From the NCBI GenBank assembly GCA_002381945.1, contig DFXY01000026.1:112643-149555 (forward strand): 36,913 nucleotides of DNA. Direction: 5' to 3'. The first letter of the stretch is position 1. Each line of letters begins with the position of its first letter. The notes beneath the pieces are model-generated. The model was not told the DNA's origin and did no database searches. It saw only the letters and a list, made by a program, of their open reading frames with translations. This stretch comes from Bacteriovoracaceae bacterium UBA4096. Its GTDB lineage: Bacteria > Bdellovibrionota > Bacteriovoracia > Bacteriovoracales > Bacteriovoracaceae. A program made the position numbers and the translations under genes. This document shows, in pieces, positions 17,901 through 24,275 of the stretch.

Positions 17901-18171
17901 AAATATACTCAACTCCATCCAATCCCCATAGTCCCCTTTCAACAGGCTCAGTAATATTCCTTTCTATCTCCCTCGCTTCCATGCCAGGAGCAGGGATCAT
18001 CACATCAATCATGGGAACAGTGATTTGAGGTTCTTCTTCCTTCGGAGTAAGGTAAACCGAGGCTAATCCCAGGAGTAAACTGACAAAGATGATTACAGGA
18101 GTAAGCTTGGAACTGACAAAGGTCTCGGCCAATCGTCCTGCAAATCCTTTATGTACTATTGGCAACTTCAT
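14938..18171 (-). CDS. RND efflux transporter permease, HAE-like
   Basis: This 1077-aa inner-membrane proton-driven pump has the standard RND layout: one N-terminal helix (about 24-42), a large periplasmic loop, six helices, a second large loop and five or six helices. The proton-relay acids are present as D415-D416 (GILVDDAIVVVENIERYL). In the TM10 region the usual Lys is an Arg (about R964, GVIVRNSIILVDF). A hydrophilic, His/Asp/Glu-rich cytoplasmic linker lies about residues 510-535. GAGGA precedes the start, ten bp after the TolC-like gene. No membrane-fusion protein is encoded beside it, which is unusual for a tripartite pump. By context the cargo may be a thiol or sulfur compound or a metal-thiol complex; this is inference. 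Confidence 0.92.
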   Translation of the reverse strand: MKLPIVHKGFAGRLAETFVSSKLTPVIIFVSLLLGLASVYLTPKEEEPQITVPMIDVMIPAPGMEAREIERNITEPVERGLWGLDGVEYIYSASQPHGVLITVRFKVNEPIEPSLVKVHHKLMTMTNELPSNVMKPEVKSYSIDDVPFMALTFTSQSKNDFELRKLIAPLARELSSTPDLGKVEILGGLKRSIRVVADAKKLAQYSVTMDDLFQALKMNHALLPAGKNWSESQVFDVEVGGKLSTVTDIQQLAIGGRAGKIVKVKDVAKVLDGPEERTRISTLFDKDKRIHGENAVTISFSKRKGTNVVSLAETLLNRVNTFKKDLPQDVELTVIRDYGATAGEKSNELIEHLIIATVSVALLIALAMGWRAALVVAIAIPVTLALTLAIYYFMGYTLNRVTLFALIFSIGILVDDAIVVVENIERYLKTYKNLSILQATLRAVSEVGNPTILATFTVIGAILPMAFVRGLMGPYMKPIPVGASLAMILSLFVAFIVTPWASVLLLKHEHSVEDEHQDIQDEPSKLDKIYIWLTDHLLSKKIWALGFTLGVTVLFLAATSMFATKAVKVKMLPFDNKSEFQITVDYPVTTPLKLSNEWSKELASIILKHADVKKVQIFSGEAAPFSFSGMVKHTFLRKSEYMSDLHVVLSDKHDRKKTGHDIINDLRPSIKAFADSRSASTKVLEIPPGPPVMATMVAEIYGKNLEERRKAGLIVKELFEAEPSVVDLDWTWKEIRPRLIFPYDYTKAGLYGTKSAQIWNLGQLIFNETKVATLNDFSSPEEVAIDLSLDQVTRSGMNPFQGQNIPSFEAGIVKADNILKNTFQTKTEILHRKNLRPVEYVLSELAGEEEAPVYGILKLEPKIPFKTQTAEVPWDTNQVTVKWDGEWFITYEVFRDLGAAFAAVMILIYILVVGWFRSFLVPLVIMAPIPISLIGIVPGHYLTGAYFTATSMIGFIAGAGVIVRNSIILVDFIEHQIQNGMELKQAVISAGVLRFRPMLLTAAAVVVGSAVMLFDPIFQGLAVSLIFGEIAATLLSRFAVPLFYYWMIGKKRFAELTHKTENMNIWGDIYESGKDER

Positions 18172-18181
18172 AACGTCCTCA

Positions 18182-19474
18182 TTAATTATTTATTTGGTAA
18201 ATTCTGGAGTACACTTCAAGGTACTGATTCTCGGCTTTGTTTTTGTTCTCAATCAGATCCACTCTTCGATTAATGACTTCTGAAAGTTGTAAGGCGGAAA
18301 GCATCCCTGAACGAAATAATTTTGTAGCATTTTGAGTTTGCTCTTCTAACAATCGGTCTGAATCTATTAAAAGAACCAAATTTTTCTCAAGCGTGGTCTT
18401 TGAATCCAGGAGCTGATCAAGCATAATTTTTTCATCCTGCTTGTAGGCCTCAATTTTTGCTTTTCCTGCCATGGCCTTGGCATTGGCCTCACCTAAACGT
18501 CCATAAGAATCGCTGTTAAACAAATCCCACATAAGATAAATTCCATAAGTCTGGGAATTTTCAGAATCTCTGTTCCCATCATAAAGACTATTCTGAGCAA
18601 AAAGACCTACCCGAGGAAGGAAACGTGCTTTCTCCATATCTTTTTGGTTATCTAAAGTATCAACTTTAAACTTCTGGGCAAGAATATTAGATGAGTAAGC
18701 TGAACTTGATGTATGGGTAAAATTTGAACTTAAAAAATCCTTCAGATTCACCTTCATATCCGGGGCCCAGTTCTCATCAGTTTGAGTTTTTTTTGCAATC
18801 CATTTCTTAGCATTCATGGACTTTAGTTCATACTCTGACAACAATCCTTCAATACGATTACCTACACCCTTAAGACCTAGTAGCCCTGAATATCCCACAG
18901 GATTACTTTGCGACCCAACCTGATAATTGGCGATTATTGACTCTAATTTCTTTTTCAAGTTATTTAAAAGCACTCCGTTTTTGGAGTACAACAAGGCCGT
19001 TCCAAACTGGCGACCTAGCTCTGAGTACTCCTCGGTTTTTTTGGCCTTCATTTCCATCGCAGATGCCTTGACCAACGATTCAAACATAGAGGTTTGCGAT
19101 GACTTCATCCCTCCCTCATATAAAGGAAGATCAACACCTAAAGAGGCTGCCAAAAAGTTTTTTCTTCCAGGACGATTTAGATCTGAAGGTATAAAGTCGG
19201 CTTGCTCAATCGAGCGTTGACCTAAATGATTGAAAAAAACTTGAGTAGGGTCATTAGTACTGAACCATTGTCCAGTGACATAGACCCTCGGAAGCCAATG
19301 TCTCCTCGATCTCTCTAAAGAAAGCTCACTTGCCACTTTCTCTTGTCCAATAGATTTCTGCTGAAGAGACTTATGAAAAAATTCCTGCCATAATTCCTCA
19401 AAAGACTTATTCACTGTCTGCGAAAATGCGGATATGGAATAGAATGTTAATGTCAGACTCAAAAAGATCTTCAT
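18182..19474 (-). CDS. TolC-family outer membrane efflux protein
   Basis: This 430-aa outer-membrane factor has a signal peptide (MKIFLSLTLTFYSISAFS). The mature protein shows the tandem TolC repeat: long coiled helices, then beta-strand stretches ending in 'LGVDLPLYEGGMKSSQ' and the mirrored 'LMWDLFNSDSYGRLGEA'. It is the second gene of the operon, ten bp before the RND gene and ten bp after the rhodanese gene, and should form the exit duct for that pump. Length is normal for the family. No adaptor domain is fused to it. Confidence 0.87.
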   Translation of the reverse strand: MKIFLSLTLTFYSISAFSQTVNKSFEELWQEFFHKSLQQKSIGQEKVASELSLERSRRHWLPRVYVTGQWFSTNDPTQVFFNHLGQRSIEQADFIPSDLNRPGRKNFLAASLGVDLPLYEGGMKSSQTSMFESLVKASAMEMKAKKTEEYSELGRQFGTALLYSKNGVLLNNLKKKLESIIANYQVGSQSNPVGYSGLLGLKGVGNRIEGLLSEYELKSMNAKKWIAKKTQTDENWAPDMKVNLKDFLSSNFTHTSSSAYSSNILAQKFKVDTLDNQKDMEKARFLPRVGLFAQNSLYDGNRDSENSQTYGIYLMWDLFNSDSYGRLGEANAKAMAGKAKIEAYKQDEKIMLDQLLDSKTTLEKNLVLLIDSDRLLEEQTQNATKLFRSGMLSALQLSEVINRRVDLIENKNKAENQYLEVYSRIYQINN

Positions 19475-19484
19475 ATTAATACCT

Positions 19485-20000
19485 TTAGCCGCAACAGCCC
19501 TTATTACTTGATGTGCAACTGATAGATTTTTTATTGTTCCACGGCATTTTCTGTAATAAAAACACCATAGGACAAAATCCTGTATATCCTGCGAGCGCTA
19601 ATCCGAAACCAACAAAAAGACTTAAATAAATAAATTCAGGTGCTATAAAATGTGATCCAACAAAGGCAAGAAATATCATGGTAGAAGCAACTATCTGAAC
19701 TTGACGCATTACTGGAAAAACTGACCCTTTACCGTTAATTGGTAATCCTTCATTTCTCCATTTAATAATGCCACCCTCATAACAAGAAAACTGATGTTGA
19801 CTAAGATCATGTTTTTTTAATTCATTCAATGCCATTTTAGCTCTTGAACCAGTACGGCACATGATTGTGATTTCACTATCTTTAATATTTTTTAATAGTC
19901 CTGGGGCCAAAGAGTCAAACTGGGATAAAGGACAACAAATAGACTCAGGGATATGTTCTGCCTCATACTCTTCTCTTTCTCTGACATCTAAAATAACCAT
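19485..20000 (-). CDS. ygaP: rhodanese with C-terminal membrane domain, YgaP-like
   Basis: This is an inner-membrane sulfurtransferase. The rhodanese part (about 1-85) carries the active loop CRTGSRA (C48). The C-terminal DUF2892-type hairpin starts with PVMRQVQIVAS and contains GYTGFCPMVFLLQKMPWN, close to E. coli YgaP. The tail ends SCTSSNKGCCG, an added cluster of three cysteines. I set the start at the Met at 20000 because AAGGAG lies six bases before it; an upstream ATG at 20018 has no such site. Either way the first rhodanese strand is short compared with YgaP. It is the first gene of the six-gene operon. Confidence 0.85.
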   Translation of the reverse strand: MVILDVREREEYEAEHIPESICCPLSQFDSLAPGLLKNIKDSEITIMCRTGSRAKMALNELKKHDLSQHQFSCYEGGIIKWRNEGLPINGKGSVFPVMRQVQIVASTMIFLAFVGSHFIAPEFIYLSLFVGFGLALAGYTGFCPMVFLLQKMPWNNKKSISCTSSNKGCCG

Positions 20001-20042
20001 AGGGAACTCCTTATTCATAATTAACTTGTCACCAGACCAATA

Positions 20043-20070
20043 TTACAATACCATTATATGACAATTTAAT
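20043..20070 (+). promoter_or_regulatory. putative promoter of the membrane-rhodanese unit
   Basis: TTACAA (20043-20048) and TTTAAT (20065-20070, five of six) are 16 bp apart on the plus strand, about 20 bp before the GTG start. It is interleaved with the minus-strand promoter. TTGTCA (20026-20031) and TGACAA (20059-20064) flank the core as an inverted pair and may mark an operator. Confidence 0.45.
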
Positions 20071-20080
20071 AATATATCAA
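20053..20080 (-). promoter_or_regulatory. putative promoter of the rhodanese-RND operon
   Basis: Reading the minus strand, TTGATA (20075-20080) and a perfect TATAAT (20053-20058) are 16 bp apart. The start site would lie near 20046, about 45 bp before the rhodanese start codon. It overlaps the plus-strand promoter, so one repressor could silence both. Confidence 0.6.
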
Positions 20081-20090
20081 GGAGAAAAAG

Positions 20091-20444
20091 GTGTACATAT
20101 TAAATAACTATTGGCCAATTGGGCTACTAAGTCTCTGGTTAGTATACAAATGGTGGAATTCTAAAAAAATCCTTGCAATGCTACCTAAACTTAAGGAAGA
20201 GGGAGCTGTCTTTATTGATGTAAGAACAAAAGATGAATTTTCTTCAGGGAATGCCCCTGGAAGCATTAATATACCTATACAGGAATTAAATGGACGATTG
20301 GAGGAAATACCTAAAAATAGGCCTGTAGTACTTTGTTGTGCTAGTGGCACCCGCAGTGGAATGGCCAGAATGCTATTGAAGAAAAACGGCCATGCCAAAG
20401 TATATAATATCGGGACATGGACTAAACTTTTGACACAATTATAG
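20091..20444 (+). CDS. membrane-anchored single-domain rhodanese
   Basis: This 117-aa sulfurtransferase has one N-terminal transmembrane helix (about 5-20, then KWW) and a cytoplasmic-side or periplasmic rhodanese domain. VFIDVRTKDEF is the entry motif and CCASGTRSG contains the catalytic Cys, with a second Cys just before it. It starts at GTG with AAGGAG six bases upstream. It is transcribed away from the YgaP-like operon and followed nine bp later by the His-rich gene. The rhodanese family moves sulfane sulfur between thiols; this protein is probably part of the same persulfide response. Confidence 0.87.
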   Translation: MYILNNYWPIGLLSLWLVYKWWNSKKILAMLPKLKEEGAVFIDVRTKDEFSSGNAPGSINIPIQELNGRLEEIPKNRPVVLCCASGTRSGMARMLLKKNGHAKVYNIGTWTKLLTQL

Positions 20445-20453
20445 GAGGATAGA

Positions 20454-20897
20454 ATGAAACTTTTCTTAGTACTGGTAACTGTCTTGTTTTCTTTTCAAGT
20501 CGCTATGGCAAATGAATCACATCATCATCACCATGAGGAAAAAAAAGCACTTAGTTTAAATCATGGGAAGAAATGGGAAGTGGATGCAGTGATGAAAAAG
20601 AATATGGACACAATCCATGATAAATTCAAAGTTGTCCATAATCTGGTTAAAACCAACAAAGTAACAGATAAAGACTACAGTAGTCTGGCGTCAGTAATCT
20701 CTAAATCGGCCCAGGATATTGCCAGCAATTGTAAAATGGAGCCAAAAGCTGATGAAACATTTCACGTCATTCTTAATGATCTTTTTGCAATATCTGATGA
20801 TTTAAATAAAAGTGGTAAAGCAGATTCTGCTTTAAAAAAGCTGCATCACGCTTTATCTACTTATTCAAAATATTTCTCACATTCCTTTAAAGATTAG
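20454..20897 (+). CDS. periplasmic His-rich helical protein, DnrO-like
   Basis: This 147-aa exported protein has a signal peptide (MKLFLVLVTVLFSFQVAMA) followed at once by a run of five histidines. The rest looks like a four-helix bundle: W-x-V-D near residue 40, then 'NCKMEPKADETFHVILNDL' and 'YSKYFSHSF' near the end. From memory this pattern resembles small periplasmic proteins annotated DnrO, with an invariant Cys and His; I hold that loosely. The His run suggests metal binding. It is the second gene of the divergent rhodanese unit, nine bp after the rhodanese, with AGGAGG before the ATG. Confidence 0.72.
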   Translation: MKLFLVLVTVLFSFQVAMANESHHHHHEEKKALSLNHGKKWEVDAVMKKNMDTIHDKFKVVHNLVKTNKVTDKDYSSLASVISKSAQDIASNCKMEPKADETFHVILNDLFAISDDLNKSGKADSALKKLHHALSTYSKYFSHSFKD

Positions 20898-20902
20898 AAG
20901 CT

Positions 20903-20940
20903 ACCCTACTTGATTAAACATAATGAAGTAGGGTCTTTCA
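20903..20940. terminator. hairpin between convergent genes, likely bidirectional terminator
   Basis: ACCCTACTT (20903-20911) and AAGTAGGGT (20926-20934) form a perfect nine-base stem, followed on the plus strand by CTTT. It lies between the ends of the His-rich gene and ldhA. The T-run is short, so the terminator is moderate at best. Confidence 0.55.
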
Positions 20941-21912
20941 CACCCTATTCTTTAAAACGGTACCTGTTTTTCTGAATTCATCTATATTTTCCAGGGTTGT
21001 TTTAGCTATGTTCCCCAAAGCTTCATGTGTTAAAAAAGCCTGATGGGAAGAGATCAGAACATTTGGGAAAGTCAGAAGTCGGGCAAGGACATCATCAGGG
21101 ATCCCTGTTCCTGACAGGTCTTTGAAAAAGAACTCTTCCTCTTCTTCATAAACATCCAGAGCAACTCCACCAATTTTTTGCTTTTTGAGACCTCTGATCA
21201 AGGCTTTTGTGTCAATCAGCCCTCCCCGACTGGTATTCAGTATGTAAACATTGTCTTTCATCAAACTGATGTTTTCATCATTTATCATATAATGAGTTTC
21301 TGGAGTCAGTGGAATATGTAAGGAGATAACATCGGATTTTCTCAACAACTCAGGGAGTTCAACATAAGTAAATTCCTTTGAAGGAAATTTATCATAGGCC
21401 AGGACTTTACACCCTAGGGCCTCAACACTTTTAGCGAACAATAAACCAATTCTCCCCGTTCCAATAACACCAACAGTTTTACCATGGAGATCAAACCCAA
21501 CCAAACCATCAAGTGAAAAATTCAAATCCCTGACCCGATTATAAGACTTATGAATTTTCCTGTTTAAACTTAATAGGAGACCGAGGGCAAACTCCGAAAT
21601 GGCATGAGGTGAATAACCTGGCACACGTGCCACCTGCATACCCAATTCTGTGGCGACTTTAAGATCGACATGATTAAACCCCGCTGACCGTAGAGCTATC
21701 ATTTTAATACCTATATCATTCAGGACCCGAAGGCACTGAGCATCTAATTTATCATTAACAAACGCACAGACAACATCTGAACCTTTGGCAAAAGGAGCTG
21801 AAGAAGAATTCAACTTTGTTTCCAAGAACTGAAGTTCTAACCCAAAACTTGTATTTTCTTTCTCGAAAGCAGTGCGCTCAAAACTATGAGTGTCGAAAAA
21901 ACAGACCTTCAT
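20938..21912 (-). CDS. ldhA: D-lactate dehydrogenase (NAD), fermentative
   Basis: This enzyme reduces pyruvate to D-lactate with NADH. Its 324 aa follow E. coli LdhA along their length: SFGLELQFLETKL, LRSAGFNHVDL, RDLNFSLDGLVGFDLHGKTVGVIGTGRIG for the NAD fold (quoted here as the segment from RDLNF to GRIG), NTSRGGLID with the catalytic Arg, DVYEEEEEFFF with Glu, and SSHQAFLTHEAL with His. Its start overlaps the stop of the pfkB gene by four bases (ATGA type), so the two are translationally coupled. This gives the cell a fermentative outlet and fits the low-oxygen theme downstream. Confidence 0.92.
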   Translation of the reverse strand: MKVCFFDTHSFERTAFEKENTSFGLELQFLETKLNSSSAPFAKGSDVVCAFVNDKLDAQCLRVLNDIGIKMIALRSAGFNHVDLKVATELGMQVARVPGYSPHAISEFALGLLLSLNRKIHKSYNRVRDLNFSLDGLVGFDLHGKTVGVIGTGRIGLLFAKSVEALGCKVLAYDKFPSKEFTYVELPELLRKSDVISLHIPLTPETHYMINDENISLMKDNVYILNTSRGGLIDTKALIRGLKKQKIGGVALDVYEEEEEFFFKDLSGTGIPDDVLARLLTFPNVLISSHQAFLTHEALGNIAKTTLENIDEFRKTGTVLKNRV

Positions 21913-22841
21913 TTTACTTCCTTCAAATATATTTGGGGACGATACTTTAGAATTGATTTCTTTGAACCTAAAACCATACCTTCCTCGGTTAAAGTGGCAC
22001 AGGAAGCTGCCAAACCAGATTGCAGCAGATCTTTAATTGATGTATTTCGATTCTGTTCAATTGCAGCTGCTATCGCTCCAACCATAGAATCCCCTGCTCC
22101 CACCGAGGATAGCACTTTAACTTTTGGAATACGCCCGTACCAGGCCTCATCCTTTGTGACAAGTATTGCTCCACCCTCTACCGAAGAGACACAAACTAGC
22201 GGTACTGAATTATTCAACTTTCTCACTAACGGGAGGATTGATTTTATTGATTTCACATTTCGTCCGAGCAACTCCTGGAATTCCACCAAATTCGGCTTAA
22301 TGAATAAAGGTTTGGAAGAAACAACTTGAGCTAGAATTTTTCCAGGCATATCAACCATACATGATATCCCTTTCTTATTAATCAGACGAACTAACTGGGA
22401 CACATCACTTGCTTCAATACCAGGAGGCAAGCTGCCTCCAATGATAACCAGATCAGTTTTTTTAAAACCAGACACTAACTTTATAAGGGATTTTAATTCA
22501 TTGCTTTTTATTCTTGGACCGGGAAAGCTCAATCTGGTCTGACGATGAGTTCGGGAATTGGTAACAGTAAGATTCATCCTGGTATTTCCTGAAATAGAAA
22601 TAAAACGATGAGGTACATGTTCTTCATTTAAAAGCCGTTTAATTTCATCACCATTGGCACCACCCAGAAACCCGGTAGCAGATACAGGAGCTCCTAGTCT
22701 ATGCGCGATGATGGCAGCATTGATACCATTTCCCCCCGGAGTCTGGATTTCATCATAGACATAGCTTTTCTCATCAGGAACGAGCTTATCCACGGTACCA
22801 CTAATGTCTAATGCAGGATTCAAAGTTATGGTGTGTATCAT
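21909..22841 (-). CDS. pfkB: PfkB-type 6-phosphofructokinase (Pfk-2-like)
   Basis: This is a ribokinase-family sugar-phosphate kinase of 310 aa. Landmarks are TLNPALD at the start, the glycine-rich PGGNGINAA, GGANGDEI, the motif IIGGSLPPG, KPNLVEF, and the catalytic/anion-hole signature SSVGAGDSMVGA. The order and spacing are closest to E. coli Pfk-2, which phosphorylates fructose-6-phosphate with ATP. A 1-phosphofructokinase or tagatose-6-phosphate kinase is possible, but no PTS genes are nearby. It is coupled to ldhA by a four-base overlap. The promoter must be short, as a terminator of the upstream unit ends about 25 bp before the start. Confidence 0.87.
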   Translation of the reverse strand: MIHTITLNPALDISGTVDKLVPDEKSYVYDEIQTPGGNGINAAIIAHRLGAPVSATGFLGGANGDEIKRLLNEEHVPHRFISISGNTRMNLTVTNSRTHRQTRLSFPGPRIKSNELKSLIKLVSGFKKTDLVIIGGSLPPGIEASDVSQLVRLINKKGISCMVDMPGKILAQVVSSKPLFIKPNLVEFQELLGRNVKSIKSILPLVRKLNNSVPLVCVSSVEGGAILVTKDEAWYGRIPKVKVLSSVGAGDSMVGAIAAAIEQNRNTSIKDLLQSGLAASCATLTEEGMVLGSKKSILKYRPQIYLKEVK

Positions 22842-22865
22842 TTCTATACACTATATCAACTTAAC

Positions 22866-22905
22866 AAAAAATGGCAGTCCCTATCCGGAGAGAAAAGGAA
22901 CTGCC
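22866..22905 (-). terminator. intrinsic terminator of the DUF438 / Cys-tail unit
   Basis: On the minus strand GGCAGTTCC and GGGACTGCC pair (one mismatch) around a 15-base loop, followed by a run of six T. It lies about 50 bp after the stop of the 49-aa gene and just before pfkB. Confidence 0.8.
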
Positions 22906-22953
22906 ACAAAACTTTAATGCAAATAGCCTTAATGTAAAAAACTATATCAATAT

Positions 22954-23103
22954 TTAACCTCCACATCCTCCACAACATGAGCCATTCTCATGCGGGTCTT
23001 TTTTATCATCATTTTTTTCCGATTTTTTTTCATCGGCCTTGATCTTTTGCTCCGAATTTAACTTTTCATTCTCTTCGACTTTTTTTTGATCTTTAGTTTC
23101 CAT
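22954..23103 (-). CDS. 49-aa charged protein with CCGGCGG tail
   Basis: This small gene is translated from ATG 23103 with AAGGA eight bases upstream. The first 40 residues are almost only Lys, Glu, Asp, Asn and Gln, so they are probably disordered. The last nine residues are GSCCGGCGG, with three cysteines. Small proteins ending in CCGG/CCGS-type motifs are known but their role is not. It starts 14 bp after the stop of the DUF438 gene and ends before an intrinsic terminator, so both share one transcript. The strong ribosome-binding site, terminator and clean frame make it a real gene. The tail could bind metal, iron-sulfur or sulfane sulfur; this is inference. Confidence 0.78.
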   Translation of the reverse strand: METKDQKKVEENEKLNSEQKIKADEKKSEKNDDKKDPHENGSCCGGCGG

Positions 23104-23117
23104 TTTTTTTCCTTTTA

Positions 23118-24101
23118 TTAATTATCCCAACTTAGAAGTCTTTGCTCGCCTTCCAGTTTCTGGATATCAGTTATGTCTTGCGACATTTCAATAACACCTT
23201 TATAGATGCCATCCTTATTCCTTAAGGCAAAGTATCTGATATGAATGACTCGACCTTTAAAACGAATCCAAAATTCAGCGTCATCTTTCGTACCTTTTTT
23301 AAACTCTTCTAAAATTCTAAGGACTGTTCCAACGCTTTTGGGAGGATGACAAAAACGAACTTCACGGCCGATAATACCAGCACTTCTAGGGAATACTCGG
23401 TCTTCACCCCGGTTATAAAATAGAACGCGGTCATTTTCATCCACATAGGTTAAATCCACGGGCATAAACTTAAGGAGTAAATTGATCTGCTCCTGATTAA
23501 GATAGCCTTCTTCCAGATGAAGAGCGCCCATTGGATTGTTCTGTTTCGGAGTTTTGGCCTCAGTTACTGACGCCTGAATTTTTTCAAAGGGAGAAGGTCT
23601 TTCTTTAAGCATCCAACCAATTTCTTCATCACCCTCTTTCATTTCATACCAGTCTTCTTCTGAAAGAAGTTCAAGAGAGTACGGGAACAGCCGCATCTCT
23701 TCCACCATAGCTAGTCTTTGCATTTCACCAATAATGATTCTGATATCCTGATCAATACCTTCTAGTTGATTAGATTCAATTTTTTTACGAACTGCTCGAA
23801 GGAGATCTCTATTCGCGTCGTGGAACGACCACATCCCCTGACTTGGTCCAGTCCACCCGTATTTTTCCAGATAAGGAAAGAGCTGGTTTTCTTTTCTGGC
23901 GTATCTCTTTTCAACTTCACACAATTGATTAAACAAATTGAAAAACTTCTGAAAATCGGACTCTACGTTAGTTCCATCCAGCTCTCGGAGAATGTTTTGT
24001 AAATAGAAGTTCTCATCAAAATAAACTTTAACCGGATGGCCTTCAGGAAGAACATTTACGTATTCAGGATAACGTTTTTCAATAGTCTCAAAATTTTTCA
24101 T
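23118..24101 (-). CDS. DUF438 protein: hemerythrin-like and PAS domains
   Basis: This is a 327-aa cytosolic protein. Residues about 15-150 form a hemerythrin/HHE-like helical domain with EGHPVKVYFDEN, RKENQLFPYLEKYG, MWSFHDANRDLL and EEMRLFPYSLELL, giving the His/Glu set expected of a di-iron site. Residues about 205-325 are PAS-like (LTYVDENDRVLFYN, RVIHIRYFALRNKDG, GVIEMSQDITDIQ), closing with a conserved Trp. The arrangement matches DUF438 proteins, which are tied to oxygen or NO handling. CRP/FNR-like dyads lie upstream. The Cys-tailed 49-aa gene follows in the same transcript. Confidence 0.87.
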   Translation of the reverse strand: MKNFETIEKRYPEYVNVLPEGHPVKVYFDENFYLQNILRELDGTNVESDFQKFFNLFNQLCEVEKRYARKENQLFPYLEKYGWTGPSQGMWSFHDANRDLLRAVRKKIESNQLEGIDQDIRIIIGEMQRLAMVEEMRLFPYSLELLSEEDWYEMKEGDEEIGWMLKERPSPFEKIQASVTEAKTPKQNNPMGALHLEEGYLNQEQINLLLKFMPVDLTYVDENDRVLFYNRGEDRVFPRSAGIIGREVRFCHPPKSVGTVLRILEEFKKGTKDDAEFWIRFKGRVIHIRYFALRNKDGIYKGVIEMSQDITDIQKLEGEQRLLSWDN

Positions 24102-24133
24102 AATTTAAATTACACCCTTGAATTAAAACATGA

Positions 24134-24147
24134 ATGACATAGGTCAT
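24134..24147. promoter_or_regulatory. CRP/FNR-like dyad, copy 1 (upstream of DUF438 gene)
   Basis: ATGAC-ATAG-GTCAT is a perfect dyad with the 5-4-5 layout of FNR-type sites, 32 bp before the DUF438 start. It shares the AG-GTCAT half with three other sites in this window. Confidence 0.5.
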
Positions 24148-24155
24148 ACTAAAGC

Positions 24156-24169
24156 TAAATATAGGTCAT
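24156..24169. promoter_or_regulatory. CRP/FNR-like site, copy 2 (half degenerate)
   Basis: TAAAT-ATAG-GTCAT repeats ATAGGTCAT from copy 1, 22 bp further out (two helical turns). Its left half is degenerate. It lies 54 bp from the DUF438 start, the same distance as the site before the acyl-CoA dehydrogenase gene. Confidence 0.45.
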
Positions 24170-24185
24170 GCTTTTTTCCTCAACA

Positions 24186-24205
24186 CTTGATTTAAATCCA
24201 TCAAG
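24186..24205. promoter_or_regulatory. inverted repeat CTTGAT-N8-ATCAAG
   Basis: A perfect six-base dyad lies 70 bp before the cyclic-nucleotide-binding-domain gene. The left part also reads TTGAT-TTAA-ATCCA, eight of ten matches to the FNR consensus. It is a candidate operator for the plus-strand gene. Confidence 0.35.
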
Positions 24206-24275
24206 ACAACAATTATAAGGAAATAACCTGATCCAGAACATTTTTCTATTCCTCAAAGTATTTCAGAATAAGAGG

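Noticed and set aside
20001..20018. ATG 20018 as start of the YgaP-like protein
   Set aside because: No ribosome-binding site precedes it, while AAGGAG within this stretch is ideally spaced for the Met at 20000.
20454..20897. Five-His run as a purification tag or vector sequence
   Set aside because: It follows a natural signal peptide in a normal operon, and His-rich starts are common in periplasmic metal-binding proteins.
24217..24275. Non-AUG (CTG) upstream start for the cyclic-nucleotide-binding-domain gene
   Set aside because: AAGGA at 24217 is well spaced, but CTG starts are rare and the added residues match no family; kept only as a remark.
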